64,000 bases of DNA, taken from NCBI GenBank assembly GCA_020832235.1, contig JAFIEZ010000010.1, forward strand, positions 1 to 64,000, given 5' to 3'. Source of the stretch: Bacteroidota bacterium (GTDB taxonomy: Bacteria; Bacteroidota; Rhodothermia; Balneolales; HLUCCA01). The notes beneath the pieces were generated by a model. It made no database searches and had not been told where the DNA came from. It saw nothing but the letters and a program-made list of their open reading frames with translations. Each line of letters starts with the position of its first letter. Within the stretch, counting starts at the first letter, position 1. A program made the translations under genes and the position numbers. Positions 57,336-64,000 of this stretch are shown one piece after another.

Positions 57336-58493
57336 ATGCGATTTCGAAATATTATTTACCAGTTATTGGCGGTTTTAGTGATTACCGGCTCGGTTGTCGG
57401 TATTATTGTTTACGTGGGTTTGTCGGACCAATTGCACGAAGATGAACTCGTGCGGGGGGTGCGTTATGTGAGCTATGAACTGGACGGGCCCTTTCGCCTC
57501 GACCTCATCGAAATCGATACCCGCCGTGCCGATGTAGGTATTGTGGCCTGGAGGTCGGGTGGACTCGTTCAGACCTCTGCGCAGATGGATGATGCCCGTT
57601 TGCAAGGCCGTGAGGTTATTGCCGGAATCAATGCCGATTTTTACAGTTTTCAATCGACCTTGCCTATTGGTTCGCAAGTTACCGACGGACAATGGGTGTA
57701 CGGAGTGAGCAGCCGGCGTTCACATGTTTTGGTGGATGCCGATGGGAAGGTACTCTTTGATGCCGTATCATTTACGGGCAGCGTCGTTTCTGCGGATGGA
57801 AGCCGTGCAGCCATCACCGGTGTAAACCGGCACAGAGCCAACGATCAGGTGATGTTTTACAATACGTATTTCCCAGCCGGACAGTCCAGAAGCGATAGTA
57901 CCGGAGTTGAGCTGGCTGTAGAGCCGATGCGTGGTGAGCAGTGGTTGGCCGGAAATCCGGTGAGGGTTCGTGTTATTGCCCGATCAGATGGCTACATCCA
58001 TGAGGCGGTCACCTACGTTTTGAGCGCCGGTGAAGAGCATACCGACTTTTCGTTTTACAACGCCTTGCAGCCGGGTGATGAATTAACCCTTATGCTTGGG
58101 ATAAACGATGGGGCTTATTCCAATATCACGCAGATTATTGGGGGAGGGGGGCGCATTTTGAGGGATGGAAGTGATGCCACGGAAGAAAATACACCACTCG
58201 AGGGAATCGGTGAGGCGTTCCTGCAAAATCGTCATCCTCGAACGTTTGTGGCCACCAGTGAGGATGGGGGCCGAATCTGGCTGGGTACTGTGGATGGACG
58301 GCAAGTCTCCAGTGTAGGGATGAATTTCCCTGAAATGGCATCGTTTCTGTTTCAAATCGGCGCCTGGGATGCGGTTAACCTCGACGGAGGAGGGTCCACT
58401 ACCATGGTGGTGGGATCGCAGGTAGTGAACCGTCCCTCAGATGCAAACGGAGAGCGTGCTGTATCGAACATCCTGTTTGTTGAACAGAACTGA
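57336..58493 (+). CDS. Phosphodiester glycosidase (NAGPA) family protein
   Basis: A 385-residue protein from ATG 57336: an N-terminal membrane anchor or uncleaved signal (residues 6-28), then a beta-rich domain and a C-terminal NAGPA domain with EVIAGINADFYSF near residue 91 and the hallmark NLDGGGSTTMV near residue 348. The family includes the human enzyme that uncovers mannose-6-phosphate; bacterial members act in exopolysaccharide or wall-related sugar phosphodiester cleavage. Substrate unknown. The ORF is open to 57246, but that region is the divergent promoter for ddl. Confidence 0.86.
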   Translation: MRFRNIIYQLLAVLVITGSVVGIIVYVGLSDQLHEDELVRGVRYVSYELDGPFRLDLIEIDTRRADVGIVAWRSGGLVQTSAQMDDARLQGREVIAGINADFYSFQSTLPIGSQVTDGQWVYGVSSRRSHVLVDADGKVLFDAVSFTGSVVSADGSRAAITGVNRHRANDQVMFYNTYFPAGQSRSDSTGVELAVEPMRGEQWLAGNPVRVRVIARSDGYIHEAVTYVLSAGEEHTDFSFYNALQPGDELTLMLGINDGAYSNITQIIGGGGRILRDGSDATEENTPLEGIGEAFLQNRHPRTFVATSEDGGRIWLGTVDGRQVSSVGMNFPEMASFLFQIGAWDAVNLDGGGSTTMVVGSQVVNRPSDANGERAVSNILFVEQN

Positions 58494-58552
58494 TGACAGC
58501 GATGGTTTTGGATTTTCGTCGTTTTTACGGATTACTTCGGATTTGAAAACGT

Positions 58553-58581
58553 GTCGGTTATCGCGCTCTTTGATGCTGATT
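58553..58581. repeat. Diverged copy of the ilvD 3' end
   Basis: 29 bp starting GTCGGTTATCGCGC match 58655-58683, the end of ilvD, at 24 of 29 positions (first 14 identical), at a distance of 102 bp. On the minus strand it would encode SASKSAITDTF against [11 protein letters not shown] at the true IlvD C-terminus. It lies in the 152-bp spacer beyond ilvD. Probably a relic of a local duplication. Confidence 0.75.
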
Positions 58582-58645
58582 GTCGGTAGCTTCGCTGGCG
58601 GACAATGATTATAAACGCATTGGCTCTACGCTTTTACATGCTTGT

Positions 58646-60319
58646 TTAGAATGCGTCGGTTATCGCGCCCTCCGAGGCTGACTTCACGTGGTCTGCATAC
58701 TTGGCAAGTACCCCTCTTTTCGGACGCTCCGGTGCAGTCCAGCTTGTTTTCCGGCGCGCCAGTTCATCCTCGCTCACATCCATACTGATGGTCCTGTTTT
58801 CGGCATCGATGGTGATGGTATCGCCGTCGTGCACCATCGCGATGGGACCGCCCACGGCGGCTTCCGGCGTTACATGCCCTACAACGAAGCCATGAGAACC
58901 GCCCGAAAATCGACCATCGGTGATAAGGGCTACATCCTTTCCGAGACCTTTGCCCATAATTGCGGAGGTTGGAGAGAGCATTTCGCGCATGCCCGGTCCG
59001 CCCACAGGACCTTCATAGCGGATTACCAGTACATCGCCTTTGGTTACGTTTCCATCCAGAATGGCGTGAAGGGCATCTTCTTCCGAGCCAAATACTTTGG
59101 CCGTACCCGTGAACGAAAGACCTTCTTTTCCACTGATTTTAGCCACAGCCCCGCCGGGTGCCAGATTTCCATGTAGCACAACCAGGTGAGAGTCTTTTTT
59201 AATTGGATTATCGAAACCGCGCACAATATCCTGACCTTCCGGATAAGGGGTTACATCGGCCAGGTTTTCTGCCACGGTTTTTCCGGTAACGGTGAGGCAG
59301 TCGCCATGAAGCAGACCCTTGTCGAGCAGCATTTTCATGAGCGGCTGAATCCCGCCGATTTCAATAAGCTCCGACATGAGGTATTTACCACTGGGTTTAA
59401 CATCGGCCAGAACCGGTGTTTTCTCACCAATACGGGTGAAATCGCTCAGGCTGAGTTCAATACCCGCGCTGTGGGCAATGGCCAGTAGGTGCAGCACGGC
59501 ATTGGTTGACCCACCGATGGCGATGACTACCGTGATGGCATTTTCGAATGATTTTTTCGAGAGAATATCGGAGGGGAGGATGTTTTTTTCGATGAGATTG
59601 AGCACGGCTTTTCCGGCTTTGTCGCAGTCTTCCTTTTTGTTGTCGGAGATCGCCTCTTGTGCAGAGCTGTTGGGCAGACTGAGTCCGAGCGCTTCGATGG
59701 CCGATGCCATGGTGTTGGCGGTGTACATACCTCCGCAGGATCCGGGACCCGGAATGGCTGTCGACTCTACTTCATGCAGTTCTTCGTCGGTGATGTCGCC
59801 TTTTGCATGAGCTCCAACAGCTTCAAAAACAGAGACAATGTCGCGGCGATGAGCTCCGGGTTGAATGGTACCACCGTAGATAAAAACAGAAGGACGGTTC
59901 AGTCGTACCATGGCCATAACGCAGCCGGGCATGTTTTTATCGCATCCACCAATGGTAATGAGTCCGTCAAATCCTTGTCCGGCCGTAACGGCTTCGATGG
60001 AGTCGCAGATAACTTCACGCGATACCAGCGAATATCGCATCCCCTGAGTGCCCATCGATATACCGTCAGACACGGCAATCGTGTTAAAAACGACGCCTTT
60101 GCCGCCGGCGTCGTTTACCGAACGTGCGGCTTCATCCGCCAGAATATTAATGTGCATGTTGCATGGTGTAACCATGCTCCAGGTGGAGGCGATGCCAATT
60201 TGTGGTTTCTTGAAGTCCTGATCGCCAAAGCCTACGGCTCGTAACATGGCCCGGCTCGGGGCGCGATCGGGTCCGTCAACAACAACGGAGGAGTGGCGGC
60301 GAAGGTGTTCTTTCGACAT
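58646..60319 (-). CDS. ilvD: Dihydroxy-acid dehydratase
   Basis: A 557-residue IlvD/Edd-family enzyme. Iron-sulfur cysteines are visible in [16 protein letters not shown] near residue 120 and [14 protein letters not shown] near residue 192; C-terminal [19 protein letters not shown] and [17 protein letters not shown] are typical of IlvD rather than Edd. It makes 2-keto acids for valine, leucine and isoleucine. Other ilv/leu genes are not in the window. It starts 88 bp after the short-chain dehydrogenase gene on the same strand; a co-transcript is possible. Confidence 0.95.
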   Translation of the reverse strand: MSKEHLRRHSSVVVDGPDRAPSRAMLRAVGFGDQDFKKPQIGIASTWSMVTPCNMHINILADEAARSVNDAGGKGVVFNTIAVSDGISMGTQGMRYSLVSREVICDSIEAVTAGQGFDGLITIGGCDKNMPGCVMAMVRLNRPSVFIYGGTIQPGAHRRDIVSVFEAVGAHAKGDITDEELHEVESTAIPGPGSCGGMYTANTMASAIEALGLSLPNSSAQEAISDNKKEDCDKAGKAVLNLIEKNILPSDILSKKSFENAITVVIAIGGSTNAVLHLLAIAHSAGIELSLSDFTRIGEKTPVLADVKPSGKYLMSELIEIGGIQPLMKMLLDKGLLHGDCLTVTGKTVAENLADVTPYPEGQDIVRGFDNPIKKDSHLVVLHGNLAPGGAVAKISGKEGLSFTGTAKVFGSEEDALHAILDGNVTKGDVLVIRYEGPVGGPGMREMLSPTSAIMGKGLGKDVALITDGRFSGGSHGFVVGHVTPEAAVGGPIAMVHDGDTITIDAENRTISMDVSEDELARRKTSWTAPERPKRGVLAKYADHVKSASEGAITDAF

Positions 60320-60407
60320 AACTGATCCCTAACGATAGATGATTACTGATTTTTTGTTCGTATGAATATGGGGGTTTAGCTAAAGAAAGTCCATACAAGC
60401 TGTAACT

Positions 60408-61226
60408 TTAGCTGGTTTTAAAACGCCTGATTACCGGTGAAATACGTCGAACGACCCGCGAGACTAACCAAGGGAAGAGTCGTTTCATAAGTACGGCGAA
60501 AATTTCGATGCCTCCTACATAAAACTCTTCTCGTCGGGCGGCTACTTTTTTGAGCATTTTTTTTGAAAACACCTCCGGCATCATGCCTTTAGCCTGCGAA
60601 GCGTCGAGGGTGGCATGCTTGCTTCCATCCGCTTTGAAGGCGTTGATGGAAACCTCGGTTTTGATATAGCCCGGACAAACCAGGGTTACATGGATACCCA
60701 GCTGGTGGATTTCAGCGCGGAGGGCGTCGAAGTAGCCGTGCAAGGCATGTTTGGTTGAGCAATAGGTTGATCGCATCGGTACACTCATCTTGCCCAAAAC
60801 ACTGCTCATCACTACGATGTGTCCGCTTCTGTTTTTCATCATGTGCGGAAGCACGGCGCGGGTAAGTTCTACGGTGCCAAAGTAGTTGATATCGAACAGA
60901 CGTTTCTCAATATCCAGGTTGGTGTCGTGCACGAAGGCTCTTTGCGAAATACCGGCATTGTTGATGAGTATGTCGAGTCGACCTTTCCAGTCGATTGCCG
61001 TACGAGCCGCATCGTGCAACTTCTCGTGCATCCCTACATCCAGAGGAAGAACGAGCATGCGATTGGCATCGGCGCCGTTTTCGCTGAAAACGCGTTGGAG
61101 TTCGGCCTCCCTTCGTGCGGAAATAATTATGTTTGCCCCTTGAGCGATAAGGTCTGCCACGAGTGCCTCGCCAATGCCGGAGGAGGCGCCTGTTATCCAG
61201 ATGGTTTTATTCTGATAGTAATTCAT
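60408..61226 (-). CDS. Short-chain dehydrogenase/reductase
   Basis: A 272-residue classical SDR: cofactor motif ITGASSGIGEAL (residue 10), NNAGIS (near 89), the Ser of VMSSVLGK (near 141) and YCSTK (near 155) of the catalytic triad. Arg in SARRE after beta-2 suggests NADPH. The C-terminal hydrophobic/basic tail (about residues 240-272, FAVLMKRLFPWLVSRVVRRI) is like DHRS7-type membrane-associated SDRs. Substrate unknown. Upstream of ilvD on the same strand. An 8-bp inverted repeat AGCTAAAG/CTTTAGCT spans its stop codon (60378-60413) but lacks a T-run. Confidence 0.9.
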   Translation of the reverse strand: MNYYQNKTIWITGASSGIGEALVADLIAQGANIIISARREAELQRVFSENGADANRMLVLPLDVGMHEKLHDAARTAIDWKGRLDILINNAGISQRAFVHDTNLDIEKRLFDINYFGTVELTRAVLPHMMKNRSGHIVVMSSVLGKMSVPMRSTYCSTKHALHGYFDALRAEIHQLGIHVTLVCPGYIKTEVSINAFKADGSKHATLDASQAKGMMPEVFSKKMLKKVAARREEFYVGGIEIFAVLMKRLFPWLVSRVVRRISPVIRRFKTS

Positions 61227-61400
61227 TGGGTGCGATCGATTCTATTTTAGAATGGAAAGGTAAGTCAATTTTCAGGAGGGATTCCAATAAAATGTAGTCC
61301 ATATCCCTGTAGATTGAAGGGAATTTCATCTGCAGATACGACGTTTCGCAGTTAATATGCTATCTTTCATAGAATAATTTGCGATTAACCGTTACCGTTT

Positions 61401-62120
61401 ATGCCCGAAAAAAAACCATCTATACTGTTGGTCGAAGACGAAGTTGAGTCAGCGGAGATGCTGTCTACATTTCTTGAGATGAACGGATTGGCCGTAACAC
61501 AGGCGCATGATGGTGATCGGGCTTTAGCGCTGCTGGCTCATTCCAAACCCGATTTTGACCTAGCTGTGCTCGATATTATGGTGCCGGGTGCCGACGGGCG
61601 TGAAATCTGTCGTGAGATTCGCCGACACCCCGATTTGAGCGGAATCCCGGTTATTTTTCTTACCGCAAAAGACGAAGAACAGGATGAAATTGCGGGACTT
61701 ACCATTGGTGCCGACGACTATATAGCCAAACCAGCAAGTCTGAATTTGATTTTGGCTCACATTAAAACATTGCTCAGGCGCAGTAGAGCTATGGGCTCTG
61801 CAGCGGGATTTGCTGGCGAGGAGCAAGTCTTGCGTGTAGGTGCTCTCACCTTGAACAGGAGTGCCGCAGAGGTTAAGGTTGGTGACCGTGCAATTGAATG
61901 TACGGCGCGGGAAATCGGCATTTTGGAACTGCTGATGTCAAATCCTAAAAAAATTTACTCCCGTCAGCAAATCCTGGATTACATCAGCGAAGATGAGAAC
62001 TTAGTTTTTGATCGAACCGTTGATGTACACATAAAAAATATTCGACTCAAATTAGGCGACTCGGGTCGACTCATTCGAACCTACCGTGGACTGGGTTATG
62101 GCATAGACCGCGACTTATGA
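61401..62120 (+). CDS. OmpR/PhoB-family response regulator
   Basis: A 239-residue regulator: receiver domain with acidic VEDEVES, phospho-acceptor D58 in LAVLDIMVPGADG, TAKDEE and the lysine in YIAKPAS, then a winged-helix Trans_reg_C domain (about residues 145-235) with ECTAREIGILELLM and RTVDVHIKNIRLKLG. It is coupled by a 4-bp ATGA overlap to the sensor kinase gene. Overall closest in style to PhoB/PhoP-like regulators; targets unknown. Confidence 0.95.
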   Translation: MPEKKPSILLVEDEVESAEMLSTFLEMNGLAVTQAHDGDRALALLAHSKPDFDLAVLDIMVPGADGREICREIRRHPDLSGIPVIFLTAKDEEQDEIAGLTIGADDYIAKPASLNLILAHIKTLLRRSRAMGSAAGFAGEEQVLRVGALTLNRSAAEVKVGDRAIECTAREIGILELLMSNPKKIYSRQQILDYISEDENLVFDRTVDVHIKNIRLKLGDSGRLIRTYRGLGYGIDRDL

Positions 62121-63505
62121 AAATTCGTACCAAACTATCGATTACGTTTATTCTCTTGCTCATTTTCGGTGTAACCGCCGTGAGCAGTTATGCCATTATG
62201 TTCATCCGAAACTATTTGTTACAGGAGGGACAACAGACCATACAGGAACAAGCCCGCTGGCTGGCACTTACAGTACAGGAATTTCCTTTGGATGACCAGT
62301 TTGAAACACGGTTGTTCACGCTGGAGGAGGTGTCTGGGTATTCCGTAACCGTTTATGATGAGGATGGTGCCGTAGTGTATGGAATTGCTGAACCTTTCGG
62401 AGATGATGAGGGTGCTGTATTGACCGATTCGATTAAAGTTCAGGTGTATATGCGGGATGCTGCCTTGGTAAATATTCGTGGAAATCAGGGGCTGTACGTC
62501 TTTCACGCCATGATGCGGCCGGGAATGGAGATGGGATTTATTCGTGTATCCAAACTGAAAGACACCATTTATGCACCAATCACAACGATTCGGTGGATTA
62601 TTTACAGCGGGATGTTCATTTCAATAGTTATCATTTTGCTGGTAAGCAATGTCTTTGCCCGGTACATGTCACGTCCGATTCTGCGACTAAAGGATGCGGC
62701 TCAGCGTATTGCAGAGGGTAAAAACGAGACTATAAACCTGGATGATCAGAGCGATGAGTATGCCGATCTGGCGCGGTCTATTAACTCCATGGCAGAGCGC
62801 CTTCGTGAGGATAATGAACGTCTTTCGGCCATCAATGAAAAGCAGGCTCAGTTTTTTGCAGACATTACACACGAAATCCGCAATCCGCTGCACACCATCA
62901 ATGCGTCAATGGAGTTACTCCAGACGGGTAGTCTGGATGCCGATCGAGAGAAAAAGTACATCCAGAATGCCCGTACGCAGGCCGAGCGTATCAGTGCACT
63001 GTTCAAGGATTTGTTGACCCTTCAGCGCTACGACTCCGATGAAAATTTCATACAGTCGCAATGGTTTGATCTTCAGCGGGTTACCGGCAGGCTGGCGGCC
63101 TTGTATGAGGAGGAGGCACTACAAAAGGGACTGCGCCTGAGTATTCAGCAGTCATCTTGCAGGGTACTTGCTGATGCGGCCAAAATTGAGCAGGTATTGG
63201 ATAATCTGATATCAAACGCGCTGAAATACACCACGCAGGGCGAGGTTGGATTAGCGTATGAACTGGGGTCGAAAAAAGTGAAGATAACCGTTTTTGATAC
63301 GGGTATAGGCCTGGCTGATGATCATATACCCAGGCTCTTTGATCGATTTTACAGAACAGACAAAGCCCGCTCGCGTGACAAAGGGGGAACCGGTCTGGGA
63401 CTCTCGGTTGTAAAAAGTATTTTGGATGCGCATGGCTCCGAAATACATGTAGAAAGTGAGGTAGGGAAGGGGAGCAGATTCTGGTTTGAGCTCACAGCTA
63501 AGTAA
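62117..63505 (+). CDS. HAMP domain membrane sensor histidine kinase
   Basis: A 462-residue kinase: helix 1 (residues 8-30), an extracytoplasmic sensor of about 130 residues, helix 2 (about 158-180), a HAMP domain (RPILRLKDAAQRIAEGKN), HisKA with phospho-accepting H252 in FFADITHEIRNPLH, and a HATPase with N-box DNLISNALKYT, FDTGIGL and GGTGLGLSVVK. Partner of the OmpR-type regulator just upstream (4-bp overlap). Signal unknown. Confidence 0.95.
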   Translation: MKIRTKLSITFILLLIFGVTAVSSYAIMFIRNYLLQEGQQTIQEQARWLALTVQEFPLDDQFETRLFTLEEVSGYSVTVYDEDGAVVYGIAEPFGDDEGAVLTDSIKVQVYMRDAALVNIRGNQGLYVFHAMMRPGMEMGFIRVSKLKDTIYAPITTIRWIIYSGMFISIVIILLVSNVFARYMSRPILRLKDAAQRIAEGKNETINLDDQSDEYADLARSINSMAERLREDNERLSAINEKQAQFFADITHEIRNPLHTINASMELLQTGSLDADREKKYIQNARTQAERISALFKDLLTLQRYDSDENFIQSQWFDLQRVTGRLAALYEEEALQKGLRLSIQQSSCRVLADAAKIEQVLDNLISNALKYTTQGEVGLAYELGSKKVKITVFDTGIGLADDHIPRLFDRFYRTDKARSRDKGGTGLGLSVVKSILDAHGSEIHVESEVGKGSRFWFELTAK

Positions 63506-63522
63506 GGTGTAGGTATACCCGC

Positions 63523-64000
63523 TCACCGAAACCGTGTAATAATTTGGATACCGACATCGCTTCGAAATGGCCCTTCCGTCATATCGTTACCTGATCCAAC
63601 GCTGAATCGGTCGTTGTATGATGTTCGACCCGCTTTGGTTCGAATCAGCAGCCAGGATGTGGGACGGTACTGTGCAACCAAGCTCACACGCTGACCAGAT
63701 CCCGAGAAGGAGGGAATACGAACCACATTGTGCAGGTCATATTCATAGGCAAATATACGTGTGTCGTGGGCATCTGTGTTAAACAACGTGTGCTGAAAAA
63801 CAAGCTCCCAGGCGTTGCTGCGGTATCGCACCACCTGCGTCAACCCCACACCTCCCAACCGCCCAACATCTGCGTAAGGCCGCACTCCTGAAAGCCCCTG
63901 CACCTCACCCCGACCCTGCCACATCCATCCCGACCCCGGCTCCACCCGAACCGAAGCCCTCACCGTAACCCGCTCCCGCATCACCCGAATCCGCGACTCC
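63523..64000 (-). CDS. C-terminal part of a probable outer-membrane beta-barrel protein (partial)
   Basis: The frame is open from its stop at 63523 to the window edge, beyond the GTG start listed in the ORF track (the codons before it read ESRIRV without a stop), so this is the 3' end of a longer gene. The visible part of about 158 residues alternates short polar and hydrophobic strands (RVSLVAQYRPTSWLLIRTKAGRTSYND) and ends in DVGIQIITRFR, as outer-membrane barrels often do. It may belong to a helix-hairpin-helix plus barrel family of this phylum, but that cannot be checked here. Convergent with the kinase gene. Confidence 0.55.
   Translation of the reverse strand, partial: ESRIRVMRERVTVRASVRVEPGSGWMWQGRGEVQGLSGVRPYADVGRLGGVGLTQVVRYRSNAWELVFQHTLFNTDAHDTRIFAYEYDLHNVVRIPSFSGSGQRVSLVAQYRPTSWLLIRTKAGRTSYNDRFSVGSGNDMTEGPFRSDVGIQIITRFR

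Noticed and set aside
60378-60413. Terminator between the short-chain dehydrogenase and ilvD
   Set aside because: The 8-bp inverted repeat has a 20-nt loop and no T-run on the minus strand, so it is unlikely to stop transcription.
1-64000. Mobile island or defence system
   Set aside because: I saw no integrase, transposase, phage gene, toxin-antitoxin pair or defence gene, and the three tRNA genes have no integrated neighbours or repeated 3' ends.

Overview
The window reads as an ordinary, gene-dense chromosomal segment of a mid-GC Gram-negative bacterium, most likely of the Balneolales/Rhodothermales side of the Bacteroidota. The family-level signs are the style of the RNA polymerase subunits, an MdtABC-like tandem RND operon, a proline/acid-rich TonB, a BrxA-type bacilliredoxin, a CrtI phytoene desaturase, few strong Shine-Dalgarno sites and tRNA genes that do not encode CCA. 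Placement is inference; no 16S gene is present. I see no integrase, transposase, phage, CRISPR or defence genes.

Layout. 1-11.6 kb: the classical transcription/translation cluster tuf(end)-trnW-secE-nusG-rplK-rplA-rplJ-rplL-rpoB-rpoC, ended by a strong terminator and followed by a degenerate 16-17 bp minisatellite. 11.9-20.3 kb (minus): a YtxH-like protein and an efflux operon of one membrane-fusion protein and two RND pumps. 20.4-28.9 kb (mostly plus): DUF1015-serC, tRNA-Thr, an RlmI-like rRNA methyltransferase, RlpA, CrtI, a small transaldolase (minus), DUF1844 and a NUDIX hydrolase. 29-34.1 kb (minus): TonB, and proS-PAP2-like-nnrDE-vanZ. 34.3-38.9 kb: tRNA-Met, a NarL-type two-component pair, aspS, and a second minisatellite. 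38.9-44.5 kb: redox genes (soluble transhydrogenase, Mn-type SOD, bacilliredoxin), a CBM9-like lipoprotein and an MscS channel. 44.6-49.1 kb (plus): a membrane SpoIIE/PP2C phosphatase directly ahead of hflK-hflC. 49.2-57.2 kb (minus): a glycosyltransferase, an LpxH-like phosphoesterase, a response regulator fused to adenylate cyclase, mdh, nadK, an orphan family-5 binding lipoprotein and ddl. 57.3-64 kb: a phosphodiester glycosidase family protein, ilvD, a short-chain dehydrogenase, an OmpR/HAMP two-component pair, and the 3' end of a probable outer-membrane barrel gene cut by the window edge.

No dramatic new system stands out. The best leads are: (1) short tandem repeats that begin just downstream of intrinsic terminators at three loci; (2) DUF1015 next to serC carrying a ParB/SerK-like DGHHR motif, which makes it a candidate serine-pathway enzyme; (3) a sensor-like membrane PP2C phosphatase linked to hflKC; (4) a glycosyltransferase/LpxH-like pair; (5) a 29-bp relic of the ilvD 3' end lying 102 bp beyond the gene; (6) TTG start codons with good ribosome sites on both rpoB and rpoC; (7) three of three tRNA genes followed by a bare CA instead of CCA.
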